A DNA stretch of 64,000 nucleotides from Metridium senile (lineage: Eukaryota; Cnidaria; Anthozoa; Actiniaria; Metridiidae). The first letter of the stretch is position 1; each line of letters begins with the position of its first letter. Location: NCBI GenBank assembly GCA_949775045.1, contig OX459100.1, positions 5,518,136-5,582,135 on the forward strand. The letters run 5' to 3'. Of this stretch, positions 43,122-55,967 are shown piece after piece. A program made the translations under genes and the position numbers. Below the pieces are notes generated by a model. The model saw nothing but the letters and a program-made list of their open reading frames with translations, had not been told where the DNA came from and did no database searches.

Positions 43122-46100
43122 TTAGATTGATAGTCCTTCAAATGATGGTGTTAATTCATCAGCTGACTTTTTCTTCAGTTCGACATGAGAGATCGTGTTT
43201 TTAAAGTGCTTAGCTATCTGGTCAGTCTCTTCTGTTTCTTCGAGACCAGGAAGATCTTCACGTATTTTATCCAAGAGTTGGTTAAGAATCGTTGGGGTCA
43301 CCTAGAAAAAGTGAAATGACAAGCTGTTATGGAAAAGATTTGTTGGCGCTGACTTTATTTTTGTTTTGTTGTACTTGTGTACAGGTACTTTCTTGTTTAT
43401 CTTTTTTTGTTACAAGTCATGCAGAGACATAATATCGTACAATTGCACAACCATGAAAAATGACTGCAAGTTCAGCATTCTCAAAGTAATCAGTTTTGAA
43501 TACTTGTTTATTTGTCTACTTCACGGCCTTAGATTCTGTGCTTTCCAAGAATGGTAAGGTGTATTTAATACTTACTGAGTCAGCGTTCTTCTCATAGTAG
43601 TATAAATAGCGGTTTAATATCTCGATAAACAGTTGGACTTGTACGGTTGAGTCCATACATTGGTTAGCGATTCGTACAGCTTTTTTAAGACACTCCATGA
43701 CACGTTTACCATCACGACACTAAAGAAAAAAGACATGATTATGTGAGACTTTGAGACTTTGTGGCCAAGATGTATAATAAACAGGTTCCCATTTAAATCT
43801 GTACTTTCCCATTTAAATCTGTACTTATGCAAATTGTGTTGATTGTGCTAAACACACAGATCAACCAATCAGAGTATATTATTTCTGAAGTGAACTTCTC
43901 TGAATGGTTGATCTATGTGTTTAGCACACATCAACAAAATTTGCATAAGTACAGATTTAAATGGGAAAGTACAGATTTAAATGGGAACCTGTTAATAATA
44001 AAGGGTGGACCATTAGATATTTGAGAGGGGGTAGGTAAGTACCAGAAAAAACTTGAGCAAAGCTTTAACGTTAACCTTGAAAAATAATATTGTACACAAC
44101 AAAATATCCTGAAAAAAAATTGTGTAAAGCGAGAAAAAAATCTTGAACTACCAAAAAAAAATATCCTGTACAAACAAATTGAACAATCCTGTCTTTCCAA
44201 TGTTGACGTTAGAATTGTCAGAAATGATATGCAAACTAGTGCATGATGGGAAGTCTATGAATACATTAAAAACACATGTGAGGAAGTCAAGATGGTGAAT
44301 TGAGTAGTGTTTATTCCTGATGATTCTCTTTATAATTTCCTCAAAACTATGTGATCTGTTGTAACAGCATCTGCCATCAAAGGGTGTTTACAACAGAATA
44401 ATGTCATGTGTTTCCTTACCTCACCACCTTCAATATCTTTGCTTTTTCCAGACCAGAACAGATGTGAACACACTCCAACAGCACGACACTGGTCTGGTTT
44501 CTTGAGTAGTTTAGATGCGGCTAAGGCACACTGAGTACGAAGTGGTTCATGATTTTCTTCACCAAAACAACTCATTTGCTCAAATGTACAGATAATGAGT
44601 GTAATGGCAGCCAGTTGGGCTTTGGAGTCGCTGATTTCATCTTCGTATATTGAGAAAGCCTAATGAGAAATGGATGATTAAGGAAAGGTTTCATTTGGTG
44701 AAGGTGCAATATATTAATGGTTTCAAATAGGGGGATGTTTTTTTCAAAACATCAGCATCAATGTCATTATCATCATCATCATTATTATCATCACCATCAT
44801 TATCACAATCACCATCATAATCACTATCAAAGGCACAATCATCATCATCACAATTATCATTATTATCATCAACATTATCATCATTACCATCATTATAATC
44901 GTCATCATTATCACCATGATCATCGTTATCATCGCTATCACAATCAACATCATAATCACTATCAAAGGCACAATCATTATCACCATAGTCGTCGTCGTCA
45001 TCATCATCACTGTCATCATTATCATTACCACCATCATCACCATCATCATTATACTCATCATCAATATCATTACCATCATTATAATCACCATGATCATCAT
45101 CATTATGATCACCATCATAATCACCATTGTAATCACTATCAACATCGTCTCTCTCAGAAACTTCCAACCAAAATAACTTTGAAGTCCACTCTCTCTTCTC
45201 TACCAATATGCTTTCTTACCTGACTCATGAATTCATAAGCAACTGTCTCACTGTTTGTGAAGCCAACTTTCCCTGCAGTCATTGCTCCTTGTAGGAAGAG
45301 CCTAAGAGGAAGCTCGGCATAGCCTGCCTTGGCTAAAGCTGTAATCGTTTGATGGCAGAATTGGAAAATCTTTTGACACTTCTTTTCCCACTTGTCATCC
45401 TAGGAAAAGAATATGTTATTCATGGACATTCTGGTGAAGTAGGCATGGAAAACATGAAGAGAAGTTAAAAAGAAGAAGATTGTTATAAATGAAGGAGAAA
45501 GGGAGAGAAGGGAGGAAGAACGTAAGCAAAGAATGAATGGACAGAGGAAGGAAGGGAGGAAGGAAGGAGGGAGGAAGAAAAGGAAAAGAGAAAGAAACAG
45601 GGTTCGTGATGATGTCAGTAAACAAAATCTAAGGAGTTTTCAAGGAGTTTTCAAGGACCAAAAAGTAATTTTTAAGCACTTTTTGTGACAACTTTAATAT
45701 ATAAATGATATTCCTGTCATTGTAACGTCGCACAGAATGAACAAATTTTATCAAAATTTACCGTACTTTAGCTAGAATTAAGGAGTTTTTAAAAAGTTTT
45801 TGCCGATTTTCTAAAATTCAAGGGCTTTTCAAGTGCCCTTAAAAACGTAAATCAAATCTAAGGAGTTTTCAAGGAGTTTAAGGAGTAGCACGAACCCTGA
45901 AGAAAGGAAAGGAAAAATAAGAAGAAGAAGAAAAGAAGAAATCACTGGGGAGGGTGAAAAGGAAGGAAGGTTGTAAGAAAGAAGGGAGGAAGCAAAGAAA
46001 AAGAGGAGGAAAGAGGAGGAAAGATGTAAGAAGAAGAAAAAAAGAAGAAATCACTGGGGAGGTAGAAAAGGAAGGAAGGTTGTAAGAAAGAAGGGAGGAA

Positions 46101-47575
46101 GTAAAGGATAGAGGAGGGGAAATGTAAGAGGAAGAGCAAAAGAAGAAATCACTGGGGAGGTAGAAAAGGAAGGAAGGTTGTAAGAAAGAAGGGAGGAAGT
46201 AAAGGATAGAGGAGGAAAAATGTAAGAGGAAGAGCAAAAGAAGAAATCACTGGGGAGGTAGAAAAGGAAGGAAGGTTGTAAGAAAGAAGGGAGGAAGTAA
46301 AGGATAGAGGAGGGGAAATGTAAGAGGAAGAGCAAAAGAACAAATCACTGGGGAGGTAGAAAAGGAAGGAAGGTTGTAAGAAGGAAGGGAGGAAGTAAAG
46401 GATAGAGGAGGAAAAATTAAGAGGAAGAGCAAAAGAACAAATCACTGGGGAGGTAGAAAAGGAAGGAAGGTTGTAAGAAAGAAGGGAGGAAGTAAAGGAT
46501 AGAGGAGGAAAAATGTAAGAGGAAGAGCAAAAGAACAAATCACTGGGGAGGTAGAAAAGGAAGGAAGGTTGTAAGAAAGAAGGGAGGAAGTAAAGGATAG
46601 AGGAGGGGAAATGTAAGAGGAAGAGCAAAAGAAGAAATCACTGGGGAGGTAGAAAAGGAAGGAAGGTTGTAAGAAAGAAGGGAGGAAGTAAAGGATAGAG
46701 GAGGAAAAATGTAAGAGGAAGAGCAAAAGAAGAAATCACTGGGGAGGTAGAAAAGGAAGGAAGGTTGTAAGAAAGAAGGGAGGAAGTAAAGGATAGAGGA
46801 GGAAAAATGTAAGAGGAAGAGCAAAAGAACAAATCACTGGGGAGGTAGAAAAGGAAGGAAGGTTGTAAGAAAGAAGGGAGGAAGTAAAGGATAGAGGAGG
46901 AAAAATGTAAGAGGAAGAGCAAAAGAACAAATCACTGGGGAGGTAGAAAAGGAAGGAAGGTTGTAAGAAAGAAGGGAGGAAGTAAAGGATAGAGGAGGAA
47001 AAATGTAAGAGGAAGAGCAAAAGAAGAGATCACTAGGGGAGGTAGAAAAAGAAGGGAGGGAGGACCCCAAGAAGAAAGGATGAACAATTGAATGATAGAA
47101 ATAAAAGGAGACAAACCAGTTTAGCAACTGGAAAAGGGATAAATAAACTTTGCATTTTTTATTTAACATACCTCTTCTTTTACACTAGCATACTGGAAAG
47201 CTAACTGGTAAGCACTAAATGCTATGGGGGGTAGGGTAAACTTGATTCTTTTCTCTCCTCCACTACCAAAGTGTTTTCTGGCTGTGTTCAGAATCTGAAA
47301 AAAGTGAATGAATAAATGAATGCATAGATAAATAAATACATGAATAAATGAATGAATATATAAATGACTGGATGAATGGATGAATATATAAATGAAAGGA
47401 TGAATGGATGAATATATAAATGAATGGATGAATATATAAATGAATGAATGAATGGATGAATATATAAATGAATGGATGAATATATAAATGAATGGATGAA
47501 TATATAAATGAATGGATGAATATATAAATGAATGGATGAATGGATGAATATATAAATGAAAGGATGAATGGATGA

Positions 47576-47608
<33 letters not shown>

Positions 47609-50600
47609 TGAATGAATGAATGAATATATAAATGACTGGATGACTGGATGAATACATTATAAATAAATGAATGAATGGATGAATACATAAATACATGAAT
47701 GAATGAATTTATGAATACATTAATAATTCAATAAATGAGTACATGAATGAATACATAAATTAATTAATTAATGAATCAATACATGAATAAATGAAATATA
47801 AATAAATATATAAATAAATGAATGGATGGATGGATAGAAGAAGAAATAAATTATTAACTAAAATAATATGTAAATAAAGGAATGAATGAATGAGAGTTTA
47901 GTGCTACATTTTCTTACAACTTACTAAGTATTGTTGATCAGGATTGTCTGATTTCATCAGCGTGATAAACTTTCCCATCATATTTTGTTCCTCGGCAAAG
48001 TCCTCTGGATCATCCGGTTCAGTGGGTTGGTCATCTTGGTCGGTTACAAGTGTTGAGACCAATGTAAGAAGTGTATCAATCTAAAATTATAATAATTTTG
48101 ATAGATAATTTTGATAATAAAATTGACGACAACAAGATTTATAGATTTATTAGATGTTTCAACACTACCTTGCGTCATTATCAAGAGTGTTTATGGATTT
48201 AAGTTGTAATGTAGATAGTCATAAATTATAATTGCAAAGTAGATTGTGAATAACAAGGACAATGGCATAAGTCCTACTAAGGAATAAAGACTTTTGCTTA
48301 AGTGAGTGACATTTTGAGAATGACACCAGGTAGTGTTGAAACATCAAATAAATCTATAAATCTTTTCGTCATCAATTTTATTACAAAATATTTAAAAACG
48401 AAATGCTTTTATAAATACCTGTTCTTGTGTGGGAATATTGACTTCACTATCAACAGCATTTGAAATAACATATATTGACATCTCTTTACGAGTTCCAAAA
48501 TCAAAGTAGTTGAACATTGGAATAAAATACTTGAGTTCTAAAAGCTTCAGGACATTGTTGTAGGAATCTATTGGGTTCTTGAGCAGCTTAGTTAGTTCTT
48601 TGGATATTGGGTTATTCTTATCAACACTGAAACAAAGAGATACAAAAGAATAAGATGGATCAAAGGGTGTACTAATGAATGAATGAATTATTGAGGGCTG
48701 TAAATTTGATAACCATCACAGTTGTTACATCACCTTTGATAAATAAAGATTATTGTATTGTTTTGTAAAAAATGAATGGATGGATGGATGGATGGGTGAT
48801 TGAATGGATAAATGAATGAATCAATAAATGAATAAATGAAAAAATGAATGAATGAAATAATGAAGAAATAAATGAAGAAATAAATGAATATATAAATGAA
48901 GAAATGAATTATGAAATAAATAGATGAAGAAATTACATGTAATTAAACAATGAATGAATGGCTGAATGAATGGATGGATGAATAAATGAATGACGAAATA
49001 AATTTATGATAGAGTTAACAAACAAATGAATAAATGAATGGGTGGATCCTAGAATACATGAAAGCACAGATGAATAAATAAATGATGTACAAATGAATAA
49101 AAGACTAAACAAACAAACCAATATAATAAACTAATGAATAATTCATTCAATTCAAACAATGTTAAAGTTCAAAATGTTTATTCTTCAACCCTACTTACTG
49201 TCCAAGATCCAGTTTACTGAATAGCTCTGATGTGCATTGCAATACTTTGTCTACATAATCTACCCTATCAGGATAACATTTTAGAGCAAGATTGATGAGA
49301 GATACTTGAAGGGAGACTTTGTCTTCGGTTGGCATATCTTCACGGACCTGTACATATAAGTACCACATTAATTTACAATCATTAACATTAAACATTTGAA
49401 AATTAAATTTGTTTCAACAAACTCTGAAAATAATTAATCATTTTACTGAGCTTCATCATACACAGTCATCCTCAGGGTACTAAAAACATGTGTTACAAGA
49501 CAAACTTCATAACACAATCATAACACACATATTATAATGAAGCATGCGTAAATAGTTTGATAGAAGCACTCTATAACTGCCTCTATTGAAAAAGATGTTC
49601 TTTTCCTTTGCAATACAACATAGTTTTGCTGGCACTGTCATCATTCATCAGTGCCATCATAGTTGTGACAATATTGTCCCTATCATCAATATGACCAAAT
49701 CAATTAGAATGTCATGGTAGTTATCAACACCAACAACATCACCATCATCATGATATTCCCAATCCTTGTCATCAGAATAAAATGTAAAAAATTCCCTAGT
49801 GTTGTCCTTCTTGATATTGTTCATTAACATGAAAAAGTTTTACAGATCAGGTGATGATTTTAACACTATTCAAAGCATCTGACAGCAGTGAAACTGCCAG
49901 ATCTTCGGAAAAAATTAGGAAATTGTTGAAGGCTTGATTTGATTGATGGAAGTGAAAACTACTAAAACGAGTTTGGCATTTGAGCCTTCAAGGTCACATG
50001 TTCATGAAAAGTGCTGTAAAACATCTTTCTAACCTGCATGACAGCAGAAACTTGCTCTGACATGAGATCAAAGAGCTTTATGTCAGCAGGGATTCCCCCA
50101 TCGCTTTTGATAGCAAAATGAGCCAATCTATCAATGAGACTGATAATGATGTTCTTGATGTTGACATGAGGGTGCATCTCTGCGCAGCTTGAGAGGAACG
50201 CTGTCAATGTTTGTAGATGGTATTCATCAGGGAAAACCTTGGAATGAAAGAAAATAATGATTAGTAATGATGATGATGATGATGGCAATGATAGCAATTA
50301 TCATGATAGGGATTACTGACAATAAATGCAATGATATGGTAATGATGCTTTGCATAATGATGATGGTTGTGGTGATTATGATGATGATGATGATGATGAT
50401 GATGATAATGGTGATGATAATGGTGATGATAATGGTGATGATAATGATGATGATAATGGTGATGATAATGATGATGATAATGGTGATGATAATGATGATG
50501 GTTGTGGTGATTATGATGATGATGATGATGATGATGATGATAATGGTGATGATAATGGTGATGATAATGGTGATGATAATGATGATGATAATGGTGATGA

Positions 50601-52548
50601 TAATGGTGATAATAATGATGATGGTAATGATGCTTTGAATAATGATGATGGTTGTGGTGATTATGATGATGATGATAATGGTGATGATAATGGTGATGAT
50701 AATGATGATGATAATGGTGATGATAATGATGATGATAATGATGCTTTGAATGATGGTGATGGTTGTGGTGATTATGATGATGATGATGATAATGGTGATA
50801 ATGATGATGATAATGATGCTTTGCATAATGGTGATGGTTGTGGTGATTATGATGATGATGATGATAATGATGATAATAATGATGATGGTTGTGGTGATTA
50901 TGATGATGATAATGGTGATAATAATGATGATAGTAATGATGCTTTGCATAATGATGATGGTTGTGGTGATTATGATGATGATGATGATAATGGTGATAAT
51001 GATGATGATAATGATGCTTTGCATAATGGTGATGGTTGTGGTGATTATGATGATGATGATGATAATGATGATAATAATGGTGATGGTTGTGGTGATTATG
51101 ATGATGATGATGATAATGATGATAATAATGATGATGGTTGTGGTGATTATGATGATGATAATGGTGATAATAATGATGATAGTAATGATGCTTTGCATAA
51201 TGATGATGGTTGTGGTGATTATGATGATGATAATGATGATAATAATGATGATGGTAATGATGCTTTTAATAATGACAATGATAATGATTATGATAATGAT
51301 GATGATAATGGTGATAATAATGATGATAGTAATGATGCTTTGCATAATGGTAATGACGATGGTTGTGGTCATCATGATGATAATGATGACAATGATGTTG
51401 ATGGTAATGATACCTATCATTGATAATGATGACAATGATTGTGATCTACCTGGATAATACATTCCATCAGATATTCCTGTGCAATTGCATCCTTACAGTT
51501 TACAATTTGTTCAAGAATTCCTGGTAAAACCATCTAGAAAAGTATTAGAAAAAATGTATTAATAATAGAAAAAAGATGAATGAATAAATAAGTAAATTAA
51601 TAAATGATTAAATGAATGAATGAATGAAAGAATAAATGAATGAATGAATAAATAAATGATTGAATGAATGAATATATAAATGAATAAATGATTGAATGCA
51701 TGAATGATTAAATGTATGAATGAATAAATAAATGATTGAATGAATGAATATATAAATGAATAAATGATTGAATGCATGAATGATTAAATGTATGAATGAA
51801 TAAATAAATGATTGAATTAATGAATTAATAAATGATTGAATGAATAAATGATTGAATGAATAAATGATTGAATGAATAAATGATTGAATGAATAAATGAT
51901 TGAATGAATGGATGGATGGATAAATGAAAGATCAAATGAATGGATGATTGAATTACTGAATAACAATGTAAGCTAAAGGACAAGTTCATACAATAACGTT
52001 ATATTATATTCATTCAAAGTTTTTTTTTTAAACACAATCAACAATACATCAATTCACCTACCTTCCTGTATGCATCAGCAGTAACACCATCTAGTTGACT
52101 CAGTCTCACAAGATTGGTTCCTACAAGAATCCTTAGTTCTTGCCTTTCACGTTCTCTCTGAGCTTTTTGTCTTGAATGCCCTTGATGTTGTATACGCACC
52201 CACAGTTTATTCATTTCAGAGAAATTTAACAGGATGAAGTTCACAGAGTCTCTGATTGTACCAGATGCTACTTCTTGCTCTTCACTGAAAATTTTGATTA
52301 AAGAAATATTTCATAACCTTGCTTGACAGACAAGAGGATTTAACAAACAAAGAAACAGACAAGCAAGCATGCATGCATGCATGTAAACAAACAAGCAAAA
52401 CAACAAGGAAGCAAGTAAACGCACAAAAACAAGCAAACAAACAAACAAACAAGCAAGAAATCTAGCAAGTAGCCATGCAAGCAAACAAGCCAGCCAGCCA
52501 GCAGACAAACAAGCAAACAAGCAAACAAGCAAGCAAGCAAGCAAACAA

Positions 52549-52580
<32 letters not shown>

Positions 52581-55500
52581 ACAAACAAGCAAGCAAGTAA
52601 GCAAGCAAACAAACAACCAAACAAGCCAGCAAACTAATAACATTTCACCTCTCATCTTCACCAGTATCAGGCAGCATATTTTTGGTTGACTGAAGTAAAT
52701 AGTTACGAAGGAACAAACCACGGAGAGGATGTTGAACACCTCGACACATTTCTACCAAGTCTTTCAAGATATCTTTACGTGACGCCTCCCTAGCCTTGAC
52801 ATAAACCACACCCACTGTGATAAGCAGGTATCTGTAATGTATAAGCAATGTCATATTATCTATCATGGATTTAAAAGTGAGAAAGTGAGAGGGCTAATAG
52901 ATAGAAAAGGTGAGGAAGGAAGTCTGGATGGATGGAGAGAGAGAGAAGGACAAAATACTCAAGGAAAGATGTATAAGCAATAGCATATTATCTATCATGG
53001 ATTTAAAAGGGAGAAAGTGAAGAGGGGGAATAGATAGAAAAGGAAAGGAAGAAGGGATGGATGGAGAGAATGAAGGAGAAAAGAAACAGAAAATAAAGAA
53101 GGAACAAATAAAGAACACAATTGTTGAAATGATAGTTGTTGACAATCATTATTCTACAAATGGCTCAAGAACATAAAAAGTGTTGTTACTGGTTGTTTTT
53201 TTCTTGCTTTTATATTTATAACACTCTGTACTGACTCCAATACATCTACTTTAAAACACAATATCACTTTTTGAGATCATTTGTATGCCAGAACATGTTG
53301 TTCCTTTCAACATTGGAATGACCAATAGACCTTTTCATGGTTCAAATCAAACAACCTCAGCCTAGACAGTGTGTAATATATTCTTTAGAATTTGACTACA
53401 ATTTGGAATTTTGGAGTGTTTCAATCAGTTTCAATTGTTGATGTGTACATTCCTTAAACTACAGCAAGCTGTAATCAAATTGGAGGGGGACATTGGGGTT
53501 TGCGGTATTGGCCATTTTTTAATGTGATATTGCGGTAAAAGGAATACATTTTTGCGGTAATGCGGGATTTAACCCCCCCCCCCCTCCCAATGTCCCCCTC
53601 AAATTGTAAAGAATATATAACACACTATCCAGGCTGAGGTTGTGGACTTGCACCATGAAAAGGTCTATTATCATGGAGGTTGGATAATATTAAAAAACAT
53701 GTGTTTTACTTACAGTCGAGGGACAATGTTGCCAGCATACTGGACAAGCTCATACAAGTCTGAAACTCTTCGCCCTTTTTGGAACTCATCTAAAAGGTGA
53801 AGCTCAAGATGGCGCAGCTCGTCTGAGATTGCCATGTCTATATTCCATGTTAAGGGTACAGTTCTTCACAATAATCTCATTCATTATTTATTATTTTACA
53901 TAATACAGCATACTTATTAAACATTTATAACAAGAAGAGGCAGCATGGGGGAGAAGTCAAAATGTTGTAATCCAGTAATCCAGCACCAGTACCGCTATTG
54001 TTTGGTTAGATTTAGAGCAAAAGATTGGAAAAACTCTATTGTTTTGTAAACCAATCCTGAATGATATTTTGATTTGGTGCTGGATTGCTCTTGCAATCTG
54101 GTAGTGCTGCTCTGACCAATAGCTGAGACTGTTTTTGTCCTAATTTCGATTAGTTCAAATTCAGTTTCTTGATCATGCTTGTAAGCAGGAAATCAACTTC
54201 AATCAATTAACTTTATTTAACGACGGTAGACGACTCAGTTACACTGCTTTTCAGGCGTGTCGTACGAACTTCACAGTTGTATGACTATTTCACTGTGAAT
54301 CATTATTAATTTTGTTTCTGTAGAAATGAGACAGCAAGAAAGGACAAGATAAAGATAAACACGCTCCAACAGACTACGTTCCCAGGGATATTTTTTCTGG
54401 GAGCGAGAAACGAGCAACAGAAGATTTCCCTTGGGTTCCTGAGGAATGGTCCGTGATGAGATCTCTAAATCTCATACAGATTTCGTCCTGATTTGCATAA
54501 GTTTCAACTTGAATTTTTTCTTCTTGTTGTCTTCAACTCACTGTTGATATCACATATAGATCCGCTGCCCATATTATATATATTACTAACAATATTCCAA
54601 TGATTGAAACATTGTAAAATTTGTGACAACTCAAGCCAAGCACTGAGCATTAAGACAAGTTCCCAAAATGTTTGTGAAATACATTTTCAAAATTTTGTGT
54701 TATATAAAAACATTATGAGAAATAAGCTTGTGATTTGTATTTTGTGATTTGCACCCTCTAAAAATATATGTAATTATAAAGGAAGAAAAAGAAGAAAGCA
54801 CTTGTAACAGCAGAATACTACTTGTTACAAAGTAGAAAAGTTTGAATGAAATCAAAACTATTGTACAAGATATAGTCTGTATTTATAGACAGATAAGCTG
54901 TTCTCTAGTCAATAACATATCTTATATAAATACATTTTCTTGATTAACATTAAAATAATAAACTAGATGTTGATTAAAATACAAGGACCACCACACCTAA
55001 GACAATGAAAATGTACATTATTTTACATTTAAGTTCAAATATGTGCAATTATCTTCGAATATTTAATAGACTATGAAACAGTAATTAACATAACTAAAGT
55101 TTCTGGTTAGGAAAGCGGTTTAGTAACTTGTAATTTCATAGAACTACAGGCGCTGTCGTGTAATTATGACAATGACAAATCTCTGTATTTCAGACCTCTA
55201 ATAAATAAAGTGATGTTTATATTCAGACACCTCGTTATTGTTGGGCAATATTCGATCATTTTTCGTCTACTTTAGTTCACAACATGAACAATTCAATTAT
55301 AAATTAAACATCTACTAGCACCTGCCACGGTTCGAGAAAATCGGAGATCTAGGATTGTGTTCAGTTTCGAAATCTAGCTAGGATCTTTGATCAATGGATC
55401 GACATGATTGAAACGAATATATACAGCATAAATTCACATTGTTGATCTAGGAAACACACGATCCAGATTACTAGATTACAGATGAAAGGAGTCAAGCAAG

Positions 55501-55967
55501 CGATCAAGCTGTAGAAGAAAATAAACAATGTCATCCCAGATCGTAAAATCCGGGTAATCTCTCGAGTGTTTCGAACAAGTTTCACATTACTTGTGCAGAC
55601 AAGGATACACAACTCATAGTAGCTCTTGGGAGATAGCAGCGAGGTCCTTAACTCACTCAGCATATTTGAAGCGTGCTTTAACCCATCCATGAGCTTGCCT
55701 TTGTCCTGTGGAGATACATAAGCGATCGTTAAACGAAGAGAGATAAATTACACGAACTAAAAACAACATTCAAACTTACAAGACATCGTTTCATCTGGAA
55801 CGACTGTGACTTCACGACTTGCGTTGCTTCGTCGAGCAGCTTTTCTTGGTCCTCGCTCGATGGCGCCTGAGGTGGAGCCTGTTTAAAGATCAAACTATTA
55901 AACTGTGTTCTCTTTGTGTGGATTTAAAGTCGTGAAAGTTTAAAATAAATGGACTAAAACTCACCAT
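43122..55967 (-). CDS. VPS35: VPS35, retromer core subunit
   Basis: Sixteen coding exons on the minus strand: 55967-55965 (ATG only), 55878-55780, 55705-55609, 53837-53714, 52831-52649, 52284-52062, 51533-51450, 50237-50034, 49347-49199, 48626-48419, 48080-47925, 47294-47172, 45399-45220, 44659-44420, 43719-43576, 43301-43122. The sum is 2397 bases, 798 residues plus stop, against 796 in human. VPS35 is the alpha-solenoid scaffold of retromer, binding VPS26 at its N terminus and VPS29 at its C terminus for endosome-to-Golgi and endosome-to-surface recycling. The VPS26-contacting PRLYLL motif spans P106-L111, split by intron 4. Other strong landmarks are [46 protein letters not shown] and [13 protein letters not shown]. 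It ends EGLSI. Splice consensus and phase agree at every junction. It is divergent from the ABCB9-like gene, and its introns hold most of the window's microsatellites. Confidence 0.97.
43781..43992. mobile_element. 212-bp MITE with TAATAA duplication
   Basis: ACAGGTTCCCATTTAAATCT, GTAC is mirrored exactly at the right end; each arm carries the CCCATTTAAATCTGTACTT block twice. TAATAA flanks both sides (43775-43780 and 43993-43998). It lies in VPS35 intron 14. Confidence 0.88.
44755..45150. repeat. ATC microsatellite in VPS35 intron 13
   Basis: Imperfect (ATC)n with a duplicated inner block (CATAATCACTATCAAAGGCA, CAATCAT at about 44814 and 44950). Asp/His-rich frames here are artefacts. Confidence 0.9.
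45440..45610. repeat. GGAAGGAG purine-rich low-complexity tract
   Basis: Imperfect GGAAGGAAGGAGGGAGGAAG repeats in VPS35 intron 12, to the left of the 98-bp array. Confidence 0.75.
45600..45900. repeat. AAGGAGTTTTCAAGGAGTT dispersed repeat
   Basis: AGGGTTCGTGATGATG at 45599 and GTAGCACGAACCCT at 45885 are partly inverted. Between them TCTAAGGAGTTTTCAAGGAG, TTTTCAAGG occurs at 45630 and again at 45858. This resembles a MITE-type insertion next to the 98-bp array. Confidence 0.5.
45900..47060. repeat. 98-bp tandem array, about twelve copies, in VPS35 intron 12
   Basis: The unit includes AAATCACTGGGGAGGTAGAA, AAGGAAGGAAGGTTGTAAGA, AAGAAGGGAGGAAGTAAAGG, ATAGAGGAGG-AAATGTAAGA and GGAAGAGCAAAAGAA. 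Inner copies are nearly identical; the leftmost and rightmost ones are diverged. Repeated 94-codon minus-strand frames are read out of the array and are not genes. Confidence 0.95.
47300..47895. repeat. GAAT/ATAA tetranucleotide repeat in VPS35 intron 11
   Basis: Higher-order GGATGAATATATAAATGAAT units with a short (TA)n run near 47578. Ile/His/Phe-rich minus-strand frames are artefacts. Confidence 0.92.
48116..48382. mobile_element. 267-bp inverted-repeat element in VPS35 intron 10
   Basis: AATAAAATTGACGACAACAA, GATTTATAGATTTATTAGAT, GTTTCAACACTACCT at the left is mirrored by AGGTAGTGTTGAAACATCAA, ATAAATCTATAAATCTTTTC, GTCATCAATTTTATT at the right. MITE-like; no coding content. Confidence 0.88.
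48680..49130. repeat. GAAT/GGAT tetranucleotide repeat in VPS35 intron 9
   Basis: GAATGGATGGATGGATGGAT followed by diverging AATGAATAAATGAA units. No coding content. Confidence 0.88.
50255..51440. repeat. GAT/AAT higher-order repeat in VPS35 intron 7
   Basis: About 1.2 kb of (GATGAT)n with GATAATGGT variants, organised into longer units punctuated by GATGGTTGTGGTGATTATGA and GATGCTTTGCATAAT. It begins about 20 bp upstream of the exon 8 acceptor and ends close to the exon 7 donor, so it fills nearly the whole intron. Very long frames on both strands (up to 411 codons) are artefacts. Confidence 0.95.
51560..51955. repeat. AATG/AAAT tetranucleotide repeat in VPS35 intron 6
   Basis: AATAAATGATTGAATGAATG units with one duplicated block of about 100 bp (51640-51740 and 51720-51815). 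Low complexity only. Confidence 0.92.
52335..52640. repeat. AAGC/AAAC tetranucleotide repeat in VPS35 intron 5
   Basis: AAACAAGCAAGCAAGCAAGC repeats immediately upstream of the exon 6 acceptor side and up to the exon 5 donor. Cys/Leu-rich minus-strand frames are artefacts. Confidence 0.93.
52836..53075. repeat. Two-copy tandem duplication beside a VPS35 splice acceptor
   Basis: ATGTATAAGCAATGTCATAT, TATCTATCATGGATTTAAAA, then GAGAAAGTGAGAGG and ATAGATAGAAAAGG occurs at 52838 and again at about 52968, followed by GGATGGATGGAGAGA in both. Confidence 0.85.
53324..53669. mobile_element. 346-bp MITE with a nested smaller inverted repeat
   Basis: AATAGACCTTTTCATGGTTC and CCTCAGCCTAGACAGTGTGT are mirrored at the right by CACACTATCCAGGCTGAGG and CCATGAAAAGGTCTATT. 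Nested within, 53477-53606 pairs GGAGGGGGACATTGGGG with CCCAATGTCCCCCTC and includes a C13 run. It lies in VPS35 intron 3. Confidence 0.85.
53838..55608. other. Left-over of VPS35 intron 3, no distinct feature
   Basis: AT-rich intron DNA. I see no gene, strong repeat or RNA here. Confidence 0.45.

Noticed and set aside
45878..47169. Series of identical 94-codon minus-strand frames
   Set aside because: Each is one and a bit units of the 98-bp tandem array, not a gene family.
50227..51462. Frames of up to 411 codons in VPS35 intron 7
   Set aside because: Repeat translation of GAT/AAT units; they overlap the real exon 7 and 8 sequence only by chance of frame.
52311..52739. Cys/Leu-rich minus-strand frame of 142 codons
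   Set aside because: It covers the AAGC repeat and the true exon 5 in a wrong frame.
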